DNA of 64,000 nt from assembly GCA_902595555.1 (NCBI GenBank), contig CACJQM010000002.1, forward strand, positions 124,001 through 188,000, given 5' to 3'. Within the stretch, counting starts at the first letter, position 1, and every line of letters starts with the position of its first letter. The position numbers and the translations under genes were made by a program. The notes beneath the pieces were generated by a model. The model searched no databases and had not been told where the DNA came from. It saw only the letters and a program-made list of their open reading frames with translations. Source of the stretch: an uncultured Bacteroidota bacterium (GTDB taxonomy: Bacteria > Bacteroidota > Bacteroidia > Flavobacteriales > Flavobacteriaceae). Shown here in pieces: positions 24,135 to 33,612 of the stretch.

Positions 24135-25526
24135 TTATTTTCCAATACAAAAGTTTGAAAATATATTTCCAAGCATTTCATCATTTGTAATTTGACCTGT
24201 AATTTCTCCAATTGAGTCAATAGCTTTTCTAAGATCAATAGAAAGTAAATCTCCAGACAAACCTTCATTGATTCCTCTTTCAATTTCAATTAATGCAGAC
24301 TCAGCGTTTGATAATGAATTAAAGTGTCTTAAGTTGGTTACTATAGTGTCTTCATTTTTAGAAACTTTATTAAGATCTAAAAGCTTGTTCTTAATTACAT
24401 CTAAATACTTTTTTTGGATTGCAGATATTTCTAAAATATCATTTACTTTATCATCACATTTTTCTAAAATAGATTTTATTTCAGTTGATGATTCATTTTT
24501 TAAATCGATTTTATTTCTGACTAATATTATTGAAAGGTCATTACGACTAAAATCATTAAGATCATTTAAAATTTCGGATTCACTTGAGTCGTTGATGTCA
24601 AAAAGATAAATTAAAACTGATGCTTTAGATATTTTATCTTTTGTTATTTCAATTCCTTTAGATTCAATTTCATCGTCAGTATTTCTTAATCCTGCAGTAT
24701 CAACAAATCTAAACTTAATACCGTCTAAAATTATAGTATCCTCAATCGCATCTCTTGTTGTTCCAGGAATGTTACTTACGATTGCCTTTTCTTCATTTAA
24801 TAATAAATTTAGAAGAGATGATTTGCCAGAATTTGGTTTTCCTGCAATAGCAACAGGCACACCATTCTTTATAGCATTCCCATATTTGAAAGAACTTTTC
24901 AAATCTTGTATTTTCAACTTAACTTTTTCAATTAAACTCATTAACTCTTTCTTATTAGCAAACTCCACATCCTCTTCTGAAAAATCAAGCTCTAATTCAA
25001 TCATTGATGTGAAATGAAGTAGTTCATCTCGTAGATTTTTTAAATCATTTTGAAAACCTCCTCTCATCTGATTCAATGCAATTTTGTGCATTGAAGCTGA
25101 ATCGGAATAAATTAAATCTGAAACTGCTTCGGCTTGTGTCAAATCAAATTTTCCATTTAAAAAAGCTCTCATTGTAAACTCACCAGGCTTTGCAAGTCTG
25201 ATGTTATTAGTTAATAATTTTTCAATAATGGTTTTTTGAATATATGTGGAACCATGGCAAGAGATCTCAATTGTTTCTTGTCCAGTAAAAGACTTGTCCT
25301 TTGCGAAGTAAGAAAGAACAACCTCGTCAATTATTTGATCATTATAAATAAAGTCTCCATACATTAACGTATGAGATTTTATATTAGAAAGGCTTGTCCC
25401 TTTTTTTGATTTAAAAAAAGGCTCTACTTTTTTTAATGGGCTATCTCCCGTTAGACGAATTACAGAAATTGCACCCATTCCACTGGGCGTTGAAATTGCC
25501 ACAATATCATCTTTAAAATCCATCAA
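24135..25526 (-). CDS. mnmE: tRNA modification GTPase MnmE
   Basis: A 463-residue protein with the three MnmE parts. The N-terminal tetrahydrofolate-binding domain (about residues 1-120) includes DDIVAISTPSGMGAI and GEFTMRAFLNGKFDL. A helical middle contains an inserted G domain with P-loop GKPNSGKSS at 229-237, DTAGLR and NKID. The C-terminus ends in CIGK, whose Cys is the family signature. With MnmG it installs the carboxymethylaminomethyl group at the wobble uridine of certain tRNAs. The start could be either of two adjacent ATGs (25526 or 25523). It is complete and full length. Confidence 0.97.
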   Translation of the reverse strand: MMDFKDDIVAISTPSGMGAISVIRLTGDSPLKKVEPFFKSKKGTSLSNIKSHTLMYGDFIYNDQIIDEVVLSYFAKDKSFTGQETIEISCHGSTYIQKTIIEKLLTNNIRLAKPGEFTMRAFLNGKFDLTQAEAVSDLIYSDSASMHKIALNQMRGGFQNDLKNLRDELLHFTSMIELELDFSEEDVEFANKKELMSLIEKVKLKIQDLKSSFKYGNAIKNGVPVAIAGKPNSGKSSLLNLLLNEEKAIVSNIPGTTRDAIEDTIILDGIKFRFVDTAGLRNTDDEIESKGIEITKDKISKASVLIYLFDINDSSESEILNDLNDFSRNDLSIILVRNKIDLKNESSTEIKSILEKCDDKVNDILEISAIQKKYLDVIKNKLLDLNKVSKNEDTIVTNLRHFNSLSNAESALIEIERGINEGLSGDLLSIDLRKAIDSIGEITGQITNDEMLGNIFSNFCIGK

Positions 25527-25528
25527 TA

Positions 25529-26656
25529 TTATTTAATTTTTTTTGTAAAGGTAGCTCTTCTTTTATGTAGAGTACTCTCGTAGTTTTTCCAGAATGCTTG
25601 AATTGCTTTATTTTCAACTAGCTCAGGATTCGTCTCAACTTCAACAATGCCTCGGTTATTAAATGTTTGTTGTAATTCATTAAAAATAACTGCTGTTGCT
25701 CCTTTACTTTGATACTTTGGATCAACACCAATTAAATATAGGGACACTCTATCATTAAAGTGTTGTGCTTTGAAAAGATGGTAGTATCCAAATAAGCCTA
25801 TTTTACCATTGATCTTTTTTAAAGCTCTTGAAAATGATGGCATTGTAATTAAAAATGCGATCAGATTTCCTTCTTTATCTAATAGGCATTTTATAAAATC
25901 TGGATGAATATATTTTATGAACTTTTCTTTGTAAAAATCAATCTGATATTGTTTTATTGTAACATATGTTTGAAGGTTACTGTAGGTAACATTTAACAGC
26001 TCAAACATTTTATCTACATAAGGGATTATTTCTTTTGTTGATTTAAAGTTTAATACTTGCAGCTCATATCTTTTTTGGATGATACTTGCAAACTTTTTAA
26101 CTTTTTCAGGTGCATCTTCCTCTGAAAAAATCTTTATCTTATACTCTACCCACTCAGCAAGCTTTTCAAGTCCAAGTTCTTTCAAATGATTTTTTTGATA
26201 AGGAAAATGATACCATGTTATCATTGTATTTAATTCCTCATACCCATCAATTAAAAGACCTGCTTTATCCATGTTAGAGAATCCAACTGGGCCATCAATA
26301 AAATCTAATTTTCTTTTCTTTCCAAAATCAATTACTTTTTCAATAAGCATTTTACTTACCTGAACATCATCAATTGTATCATACCATCCAAATCTTAACT
26401 TATTCTTTTTTTGTTCTTCAATTTCTACCCAGTTAACGATAGCTGCAATTCTACCAACAATCTTACCATCTTTATAAGCCAAATAGAATTCGGCTTCAGC
26501 ATTTTTGAAAACTGGATTTTTTGTTTTATCCATTGACTCAAGCTCCTCTTTTATTATTGGTGGAACCCAATAATCACAGCCCTTATATAAATCAAAAGGA
26601 AACATAACAAAGTCCTTTTCTTGTTTTTTATTTTCAACTTTGACTATCTCAATCAT
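25529..26656 (-). CDS. GNAT-fold (YghO-like) protein
   Basis: A 375-residue protein that resembles the YghO-type GNAT-like family of Bacteroidota and other bacteria. Visible markers are the N-terminal FVMFPFDLYKGCDYWVPP, GFSNMDKAGLL and the acetyl-CoA-type YLIGVDPKYQSKGATAVIFNE segment. No substrate has been assigned to the family that I can cite. It starts eight bases inside the tail of the upstream outer-membrane gene and ends two bases before mnmE, so it is part of that operon. Confidence 0.8.
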   Translation of the reverse strand: MIEIVKVENKKQEKDFVMFPFDLYKGCDYWVPPIIKEELESMDKTKNPVFKNAEAEFYLAYKDGKIVGRIAAIVNWVEIEEQKKNKLRFGWYDTIDDVQVSKMLIEKVIDFGKKRKLDFIDGPVGFSNMDKAGLLIDGYEELNTMITWYHFPYQKNHLKELGLEKLAEWVEYKIKIFSEEDAPEKVKKFASIIQKRYELQVLNFKSTKEIIPYVDKMFELLNVTYSNLQTYVTIKQYQIDFYKEKFIKYIHPDFIKCLLDKEGNLIAFLITMPSFSRALKKINGKIGLFGYYHLFKAQHFNDRVSLYLIGVDPKYQSKGATAVIFNELQQTFNNRGIVEVETNPELVENKAIQAFWKNYESTLHKRRATFTKKIK

Positions 26657-27884
26657 TTTTTCTGTTCATTTTTTTAAGAGCCTTTTGATCCTTTTTTAGT
26701 TGTTTTTTATTTTGTTTTAAAGATCTGTTAACTGACTTTTTTGATTGTCGATTTTCTTTTTTAGCTAGCTTCTTAGGGTTGATTTTACTTTTCTTTAAAC
26801 TTTTTTTATTACTTTTTTTCTCAACCTTTTCTTGTTTTCGTCTTTGTTTGAGTTGATTATTAAACTCTTTTTTAGCCTGCTTTTCTTCCTCAGAAATATC
26901 TCTATGCCAGTCAAACCTTTGTGAAAAACCAACATTAATATAAGTATAACTTGGCGTAGTTTTAAAACTCCCCCCAATATTTAAATCTATTTGGGAATTT
27001 TTTGAAATTAAGTTGGCTACGCCAAATTTAAAAAGATCGTCAGAATAAATCTTGTTTTTAAATGTTTGGAACTCTCCAAAAATACTCCACTTTGGATTTG
27101 GTAAATTATAAGTTATAGTAAATAAATAATTGATTTTATCATAGTCGCTAGGTTTGGCATTGTTTGGGAAAGTATGGTTTTTTAAGGCTAATTCATAAAA
27201 GAAATTATTTACAACCACCCATCTTCCTTTAAAATGATGCTGGGTTGCAATACCAACAAATGGTGAAATAGTTTGTTCGGGTTGATAGAAATAAATCCTC
27301 CTTGTTCTACCATCATTTAAAAGATCGGGATGTAATGGCTGTTTTACTTTAAAAAATAAATCATCATATTGAATCCTACTATCAAAATTAAAACTAGAGC
27401 CAACAATTGCTGAGATCGCAGGAATGAAATCAGTTAGTTTTATTTTTCTGCCAGCATTCCAACTATATACATTTTCACCATGCCATTTCTTGTTCTTGAA
27501 TGGATCAAAAAAAAGATATTTAAAGCCTACGGTTTGTTTGCCAATTATTGTTTCACTAAAGTCTGTTGAATAATCATTTCTGTAATTCTTATCCAGAATA
27601 TTTCTTGTAATTAGATTACCATCTAAAAAAACTTCTAATTTTTCATTTAAAAACCCATACCTAAATAGGTAGTTAAAATTCAAGCCCTGAATTTCAGAGT
27701 TATTTAAATTAGAATGCTTCAGGCTTTGACCCGAGACCGCAGATTCAAATTGAAGAACATTTACCCCAACTGAAAAAGCTCCATGTGAAGAACCTGGTCT
27801 ATTTGAATTAATTATTTCTGTATACTGTGAAAAACTAAATACACCTGAAAAGATTAATAAATAGGATAATAATTTTGAGTTCAT
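26649..27884 (-). CDS. Outer-membrane barrel-type protein with very basic C-terminal tail
   Basis: A 411-residue exported protein (signal LLIFSGVFSFSQ). Its beta-rich body (NRPGSSHGAFSVG, FNYLFRYGFLNEKLEV, VNVGFSQRFDW-like strands) resembles the transporter family related to MetA-pathway outer-membrane proteins (PF13557-like). The last 80 residues or so are dominated by Lys, Arg, Asn and Gln, with Ser. The start is taken at the ATG at 27884. Such a strongly positive tail on a periplasmic or outer-membrane protein is unusual and could bind lipopolysaccharide, nucleic acid or a partner protein. The tail is all in frame. Confidence 0.7.
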   Translation of the reverse strand: MNSKLLSYLLIFSGVFSFSQYTEIINSNRPGSSHGAFSVGVNVLQFESAVSGQSLKHSNLNNSEIQGLNFNYLFRYGFLNEKLEVFLDGNLITRNILDKNYRNDYSTDFSETIIGKQTVGFKYLFFDPFKNKKWHGENVYSWNAGRKIKLTDFIPAISAIVGSSFNFDSRIQYDDLFFKVKQPLHPDLLNDGRTRRIYFYQPEQTISPFVGIATQHHFKGRWVVVNNFFYELALKNHTFPNNAKPSDYDKINYLFTITYNLPNPKWSIFGEFQTFKNKIYSDDLFKFGVANLISKNSQIDLNIGGSFKTTPSYTYINVGFSQRFDWHRDISEEEKQAKKEFNNQLKQRRKQEKVEKKSNKKSLKKSKINPKKLAKKENRQSKKSVNRSLKQNKKQLKKDQKALKKMNRKND

Positions 27885-27931
27885 ACTATATTCGTAATTC
27901 AAATATAATTCAAATTAAAATCTCATATAAA

Positions 27932-27959
27932 TTGATTCATTTGATTAATTGTATTTTTG
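27932..27959 (+). promoter_or_regulatory. Putative promoter TTG-N17-TATTTTTG
   Basis: TTG at 27932-27934 and TATTTTTG at 27952-27959 are 17 bases apart, matching the flavobacterial promoter consensus (TTG-N17-23-TAnnTTTG) in both boxes. It stands 16 bases before the ATG of the DUF4834-YfhO-glycosyltransferase operon, in the gap from a divergent gene. Confidence 0.55.
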
Positions 27960-27975
27960 AATAATAATTCGATAT

Positions 27976-28200
27976 ATGATTATTATTTATATAATTCTAT
28001 TCTTTATAATTTTTAGTTATATACTAAAAAAAATGGTGCCTTATATTTTAAGGTATTTGATTAAAAAAAATTTAGAAAAGTTTCAACAACATCAACACCA
28101 AAATCCGAAACAAAATAAAAAGAAAGAGGCAAAAAAAGACTTTAATTTTAAAAGCAAAAAGGATGTAGGAGAATACATTGATTATGAAGAAATCGATTAA
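27976..28200 (+). CDS. DUF4834 family small membrane protein
   Basis: A 74-residue protein with an N-terminal helix (IIIYIILFFIIFSYIL), then a polar, Gln/Lys-rich tail (HQHQNPKQNKKKEAKKD) and an acidic end, GEYIDYEEID. It matches DUF4834, a Flavobacteriia family often near surface-glycan or YfhO genes. Its last 17 bases overlap the YfhO start, so the two are co-translated. Function is unknown. Confidence 0.82.
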   Translation: MIIIYIILFFIIFSYILKKMVPYILRYLIKKNLEKFQQHQHQNPKQNKKKEAKKDFNFKSKKDVGEYIDYEEID

Positions 28201-30589
28201 TAAATTCCTGAGTAAAGATTTGATTATAAATCTGCTAATTATAGCTGCTTTTGCTATTATTTCTCTTACTTATTTTTACCCTCTCCTATCTGGAAAACAG
28301 ATTAAGCAATCTGATATTGATCAGTTTGCTGGAATGTCCAAGCAGATAGTTGACCACAGGGAAAAATATGAAGAAGAGCCTTTTTGGCTTGATAATGCCT
28401 TTTTAGGAATGCCTAGTTATCAGGTTTTGGTTAAATATCCATTTGATTTTCTAGATAAAATAGATAAGATAATTAGGTTTCTTCCTAGACCTGCAGATTA
28501 TCTTTTTGTTTATTTGGTATCTTTTTTTCTACTTCTACTTAGTATGAAAGTAAAAAGTGAATATGCCTTTTTTGGTGCTATTGCTTTTGCTTTTTCTACT
28601 TATTTAATCATTATTTTAGGAGTTGGCCATAACACTAAAGCATTAGCAATTGGATATGCTCCACTAATATTTGCTGGTTTATTTAAAATTCTTGACAATA
28701 AATACCTTCAAGGTTTTATAATTGCATCGATCGGATTAGGTCTCCAAATAAATGCAAACCACTACCAAATGACATACTATTTTCTAATGTTGGTTGGTTT
28801 AATAACAGTTGTTTATATAATTAATGACATAACTAAGAAAGATATAAAAAGTGGATTCAGAAAATTATCCATAGTATTTTCAACCGTCCTTTTTGGTATA
28901 TTATTAAATGCGTCGTCAATTCTTGCAACACAAGAATACACAGACTTTAGCACAAGAGGCAAATCAGAAATTTCTATAAATCCTGATGGCACTGAAAAAG
29001 AGAACCTAGGCGGATTAAGCAATGATTATATAACCGAGTATAGTTATGGAAAGCTCGAAAGCTTTAATTTAATTGTACCACGATTTATGGGTGGAGGTTC
29101 ATCTGATTTAATTGATAAAGACTCTGAGTTTGTAAAAGAAATTAGAAAGTATGACAATGAAAGTGCAAATATTATATACAGAAACGCCAGGTTATATTGG
29201 GGTGATCAACCAATTGTAGCTGCTCCAGCATATATTGGAATTAGTGTTTTTTATATTTTCCTAATTTCATTATTCTTTATTGATAGGAAACATCTTCGAT
29301 GGATTATACCTGCTATAATTTTCTCTTTAATATTATCGTGGGGTAAAAACTTTTCTTTTGTTACCGACCTAATGATAGACTATTTTCCTTTCTATAATAA
29401 GTTTAGGGCGGTGTCATCAATCCAAGTAATAATCGAGTTTATTATTCCTTTAATTGCTGCATTAGGTTTATATAGATTTTACCAAACTGATAAAATTAAC
29501 TCGAATAAAATAAAAGCTCTTGTATATACTACTGGGGGGTTCATTTTTCTACTAACGGTAATGCTTTTATTTGGTTCTAAGCTTTTTAGCTTCCAATCTG
29601 AAATGGAAGTTTTTTCTAATTATCCAGAAATTCTTGATTTGATTATTAAAGAACGTCAACAAGTTTTTAAATCTGATTTAATTAGATCAATATTTATTGT
29701 TTTAATTCTTTCTTTAATTTTTTGGGCAAACTCAAAAAACTTTTTAAAGAAAAATTATAGCATTGGTTTAATTACAATTATTGTCCTTATTGATTTATGG
29801 AATATTGATATGAAATATGTAAATGAAGAAAATTTTACAAGGGCATCAAAGGTAAAAACTCCTTTTACAATAAATGAAATTGATAAAGAAATACTCAAAG
29901 ACAATTCTCATTTTAGAGTTTATGAGCCATATAGAGGTTTTGTGAACGGTAGGTCTTCATATTTCCATAATTCAATTTCAGGTTACCACGCGGCTAAGCC
30001 TAAAAGAATACAGGATCTATATGATTTTTATTTATCTAAAAATAAATTCAATGTTCTAAATATGCTCAATGTTAAGTATTTAATTGATTTAAATGAGAGT
30101 AATTCATTAAGTCTAAGTGTCAATAAAGAAAATTTAGGTAATGCATGGTTCATTAAAAACTTAGTAAAAGTTGAAAGTAGTAATAAAGAGGTTTTAATGT
30201 TGGATAATCTAAATTATTCAAATGATTGTTTAAGTACTGAGCTTGAAAATAAGGCCTACAAACAAGATCCAAATAATAAGATTGATTTAATCAGCAGAAA
30301 AGCCAACGAACTTGTATATGAATACAATTCATCCTCTGAAAATTTTATAGTTTTTTCTGAAGCATATTATTCAAATGGTTGGCAGGCATATATTGATGAT
30401 AAAAAAGTTGACCACTCAAAAGTTAACTATCTTCTAAGGGGGATGGAAGTTCCAAAAGGAGAACATACGATTAAATTTGTTTTTAAGCCTAACGTAATAA
30501 ATACGGGTTCATTTATAATGGCTTCTTCTAATTTTATTCTTTTAATTTTAATTATACTTTATTTTAAGAGAGAGGTAAGCTATGTATAA
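28184..30589 (+). CDS. YfhO family membrane protein
   Basis: An 801-residue protein with about a dozen hydrophobic segments in the N-terminal two thirds and a soluble C-terminal domain (FSEAYYSNGWQAYID, VPKGEHTIKFVFKP). Both parts fit the YfhO family. YfhO belongs to the GT-C-like membrane glycosyltransferase group; in Gram-positive bacteria it adds sugars to teichoic or lipoteichoic acids. A comparable lipid-linked sugar transfer to a surface glycan is the best inference here. The start is taken at the ATG at 28184. The next genes are a methyltransferase-like protein, two glycosyltransferases and a flippase. Confidence 0.88.
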   Translation: MKKSINKFLSKDLIINLLIIAAFAIISLTYFYPLLSGKQIKQSDIDQFAGMSKQIVDHREKYEEEPFWLDNAFLGMPSYQVLVKYPFDFLDKIDKIIRFLPRPADYLFVYLVSFFLLLLSMKVKSEYAFFGAIAFAFSTYLIIILGVGHNTKALAIGYAPLIFAGLFKILDNKYLQGFIIASIGLGLQINANHYQMTYYFLMLVGLITVVYIINDITKKDIKSGFRKLSIVFSTVLFGILLNASSILATQEYTDFSTRGKSEISINPDGTEKENLGGLSNDYITEYSYGKLESFNLIVPRFMGGGSSDLIDKDSEFVKEIRKYDNESANIIYRNARLYWGDQPIVAAPAYIGISVFYIFLISLFFIDRKHLRWIIPAIIFSLILSWGKNFSFVTDLMIDYFPFYNKFRAVSSIQVIIEFIIPLIAALGLYRFYQTDKINSNKIKALVYTTGGFIFLLTVMLLFGSKLFSFQSEMEVFSNYPEILDLIIKERQQVFKSDLIRSIFIVLILSLIFWANSKNFLKKNYSIGLITIIVLIDLWNIDMKYVNEENFTRASKVKTPFTINEIDKEILKDNSHFRVYEPYRGFVNGRSSYFHNSISGYHAAKPKRIQDLYDFYLSKNKFNVLNMLNVKYLIDLNESNSLSLSVNKENLGNAWFIKNLVKVESSNKEVLMLDNLNYSNDCLSTELENKAYKQDPNNKIDLISRKANELVYEYNSSSENFIVFSEAYYSNGWQAYIDDKKVDHSKVNYLLRGMEVPKGEHTIKFVFKPNVINTGSFIMASSNFILLILIILYFKREVSYV

Positions 30590-31142
30590 AAAACTGCCAA
30601 CACATCGATATAAAAAAACCTTAGAAATGTTAAAAGAGGTTTGTCCGGCTCCAGCTGTAATTTTTGATCTGGGTGTAAGAAATCCATTTTCTGAAATAAT
30701 GAAACAAAATAATTATAAAGTTTATAATACAGGTGGAGAAGATTTCGATGACAACCCAAGCATTTCAATACCTGAAGATGTTGACCTAGTAACTGGATTT
30801 GAGATAATTGAACATTTAGTATCTCCATATCCTATGCTAAAGACAATTAAGGCAAAAAGAATTTTTTTGACTGTTCCAATTAAACTATGGTTTTCTAAGG
30901 CATATAAAAGCAAAACGGACCCACGTGACAGACATTATCACGAGTTTGAGCCTTGGCAGTTTGATTGGCTTCTTGAAAAATCAGGCTGGAAAATAATCAA
31001 AAAAGAGTATTGGAAAAACCCATCTAAAAAAATTGGATTTAGACCCCTACTAAGAAATTTTACAAATAGGTATTACGCTGTTTATGCTGAAAGGTCTATG
31101 GAAAATTATACTAATTATTATAAAGGTGTATTGAATCTATGA
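30582..31142 (+). CDS. SAM methyltransferase-like protein, degenerate motif I
   Basis: A 186-residue protein with a class I methyltransferase look: FDLGVRNPFSE in place of the usual DLGCGxG, then DLVTGFEIIEHL and a distinct late strand (FLTVPIKLWF). A later region has DRHYHEFEPWQFDWLLEKSGW, typical of type 11/12 methyltransferases. The missing Gly-rich loop may mean weak or altered cofactor binding. It overlaps the end of yfhO-like by 8 bases and the start of the next glycosyltransferase by 4, so it belongs to the glycan operon. Confidence 0.8.
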   Translation: MYKKLPTHRYKKTLEMLKEVCPAPAVIFDLGVRNPFSEIMKQNNYKVYNTGGEDFDDNPSISIPEDVDLVTGFEIIEHLVSPYPMLKTIKAKRIFLTVPIKLWFSKAYKSKTDPRDRHYHEFEPWQFDWLLEKSGWKIIKKEYWKNPSKKIGFRPLLRNFTNRYYAVYAERSMENYTNYYKGVLNL

Positions 31143-32317
31143 AAATTGGGATGATTTTAGATTCAACTTATCCTGATGATGCAAGGGTTACGAATGAATG
31201 TACTGAGTTATTAAAAAACAAACACGAAATACATTTGTTCTGTCTCTGTTTTAAAAAGCCTTTTGTAAAGAATGAAGTTATAAATCAAATAAATATTCAT
31301 AGATATCACTGCTCAAAACTTACATATAAACTTTCAGCTTTAGCAAATGATATAGGTCTGTATGGATTTATTTTAAAAAATAAGATTAGGGATTTTGTAG
31401 AAAATTCAGATGTTGAAATTTTACATGTTCATGACATTCAAATTGCAAAAGCAGCAATATCAGTCTCAAAAAGATTTGGAATTAAATACAACATAGACCT
31501 TCATGAAAACAGACCAGAAATCATGAAATACTACAAACATGTAAATTCATTTTTGGGAAAAATATTTATCAGTCCACTTAGATGGAAAAAAGCAGAAGAA
31601 AGTTTTGTTGAAAAAGCAAATAAAATAGTGGTGGTGACTGAAAATGCAAAAGAAGAACTTTTAAGTAGGGTTAAGATTGATCAAGAGAAAATAGTCGTTT
31701 ACCCTAATACCGTCAGGGATGATTTTTACAAAAATAAAAAGATTGATAAAGTTTTAGAAAAACAATATTCAAAGAATTTTGTTATTACGTATGTTGGTAA
31801 TACATCTGAAAGAAGAGGCCTATTAACAGTGATTGAATCCTTAAAAGCTCTTCGAAAAACTATTCCCAATATCAAGCTTTTGATTGTAGGAAAAAGCTCT
31901 TTTGACGAAGTACTCAAAAATGAAACAAGGAAACATGGTGTTAAAGATTTGGTTGATTTTATTGGTTGGGTAAAAGAAAATGAAATTCCAAATTATCTAT
32001 CTATTTCCAAATTAGGATTATCCCCTTTACATAGAAATATTCATCATGATACAACTTACGCAAATAAGATATTTCAATATATTTCATTTGGGTGTCCAAT
32101 TATAAGCAGTAATGTAACTGCCCAATCTGAGCTTGTAAAAAAATACAATATTGGTGTTGTCTTCGAAGACAGGAATGTGATGGACCTGACAAAAAAAATC
32201 ATTCAGTTATATAGTGAAAAAAATCTATTTGAAAAATATAGAGCTAACTGTATTGAGAGTATAAAAAAACTAAATAATAGTGTAATTTCAAATCAGCTTA
32301 TTTCTATTTATGAATAA
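31139..32317 (+). CDS. Glycosyltransferase family 4 protein
   Basis: A 392-residue GT-B fold protein starting MKIGMILDSTYPDDARVTNE. The N-terminal acceptor domain has HVHDIQIAKAA and DLHENRP. The C-terminal nucleotide-sugar domain has YVGNTSERRGLLT, LLIVGKSS and a GLSPLHRN loop with the late Glu-containing SELVKKYNIG. It likely transfers a sugar in surface-glycan assembly at the inner membrane. It overlaps neighbours on both sides by a few bases. Confidence 0.9.
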   Translation: MKIGMILDSTYPDDARVTNECTELLKNKHEIHLFCLCFKKPFVKNEVINQINIHRYHCSKLTYKLSALANDIGLYGFILKNKIRDFVENSDVEILHVHDIQIAKAAISVSKRFGIKYNIDLHENRPEIMKYYKHVNSFLGKIFISPLRWKKAEESFVEKANKIVVVTENAKEELLSRVKIDQEKIVVYPNTVRDDFYKNKKIDKVLEKQYSKNFVITYVGNTSERRGLLTVIESLKALRKTIPNIKLLIVGKSSFDEVLKNETRKHGVKDLVDFIGWVKENEIPNYLSISKLGLSPLHRNIHHDTTYANKIFQYISFGCPIISSNVTAQSELVKKYNIGVVFEDRNVMDLTKKIIQLYSEKNLFEKYRANCIESIKKLNNSVISNQLISIYE

Positions 32318-33611
32318 AAAATCTATTGGAATTTTAGCTTATTATTGGCCACCGGCAGGTGGATCTGGTGTTCAACGATGGCTTAGGTTTTCAAATCATT
32401 TATGTGATTTGGGTTGGGATGTTCATGTATTCACATTTAAGAACCCTAAGTATCCAGTTTTAGACAATAGCACTTTAGAGATAGTTAACCCATTGATTAA
32501 GGTTAGTAAAATAAGTGGATTTGAGTTCCCGTCTTTTTTTACTAAACTTTCTAGTGAAGAGAGTGTCTATTACCACACAATTAGCAACAATTATCCATCT
32601 TTTGGAACTACCTTCTCAAAATATCACCATTTATCACAAGGAAGATATTTTTACCACATGGTGCGTGAATTATTTTTATTTCCAGATGCAAGAAAATTTC
32701 TAATTAATCCAACATATAAATTTTTAAAAAAATATTATAAAGAAAATAATTTAAATACTTTAATTACAACTGGTCCTCCACATTCAATGCATTTAGCTGG
32801 GGTGAAACTAAAACAAGACATTGGTGTCAATTGGGTTGCAGATTTTAGAGATCCTTGGTCAAATTTTTTTCAAAATAAATTACTTAACCAGCTAGAATCT
32901 ACAATGAAAAAGCATGTAAAAGCTGAGAATGAAGTTCTAAAAAATTGTGATGCTGCGTTTACTACATCCCAATCTTTGAGATCAAAATTTTTAGATAAAA
33001 ACTCTAATGTATTTTATATCCCAAGCGGGTTTGAAGAAAAAATTGAACCAACTGATCATGATAAATTTAGAGTTCTTTACACTGGCTCAATGAAAGATAT
33101 ACAAAATCCTCAAAATCTATGGTTGGCCCTGCATGAGTTGATAGAGTCTGATGAAAATTTTAAAAAAGATGTTGAAATTGTACTTATTGGGAATATTGAT
33201 AGGTGGATCATAAACTCATTGGAGTTTAAAAAAATACGTGATAGAAAGATATTATCATATATGCCTAAAAAAGAGCTTAATGTAGAAATATCTAAAGCAA
33301 GCCTGTTAGTAGTTTGCTCTGTAAACTATACTGATTCAAATGATATTGTTCCTGGAAAGTTTTTTCATTATTTAGCTGCAAATAAAAATATTTTAGGAAT
33401 ATCTAATAAAGGAAGTGATTTAGAAAAAATAATTAATGAAACAAAGTCAGGGATGTCATTTGATTATAATAATTATGAAGATTTAAAAAATTATATTTAT
33501 AAATGTTATCAAAAATTTTTAAAAGGAGAAAAGCCTAGAAATGAATTAAATGAAAACTACTTGTCAATTAATATCACTAAAGAAATTGACAAAATAGTTT
33601 CAAATATTTAA
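32310..33611 (+). CDS. Glycosyltransferase family 4-like protein
   Basis: A 433-residue protein beginning ILAYYWPPAGGSGVQRWLRF, the classic N-terminus of GT4 enzymes that act on lipid-linked or capsule sugars. Later motifs are TTGPPHSMHL, VADFRDPWSNF and VLYTGSMKDIQNP. The nucleotide-binding C-terminal domain has LLVVCSVNYTDSNDIVPGKFFHYLA. It starts inside the last codons of the preceding glycosyltransferase gene and ends one base before the flippase gene. The sugar specificity is not visible. Confidence 0.9.
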   Translation: MNKKSIGILAYYWPPAGGSGVQRWLRFSNHLCDLGWDVHVFTFKNPKYPVLDNSTLEIVNPLIKVSKISGFEFPSFFTKLSSEESVYYHTISNNYPSFGTTFSKYHHLSQGRYFYHMVRELFLFPDARKFLINPTYKFLKKYYKENNLNTLITTGPPHSMHLAGVKLKQDIGVNWVADFRDPWSNFFQNKLLNQLESTMKKHVKAENEVLKNCDAAFTTSQSLRSKFLDKNSNVFYIPSGFEEKIEPTDHDKFRVLYTGSMKDIQNPQNLWLALHELIESDENFKKDVEIVLIGNIDRWIINSLEFKKIRDRKILSYMPKKELNVEISKASLLVVCSVNYTDSNDIVPGKFFHYLAANKNILGISNKGSDLEKIINETKSGMSFDYNNYEDLKNYIYKCYQKFLKGEKPRNELNENYLSINITKEIDKIVSNI

Positions 33612-33612
33612 A

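Noticed and set aside
26795-26977. 60-residue frame inside the basic-tail gene
   Set aside because: A-rich codons of the tail give basic reading in other frames; no start signal or family match.
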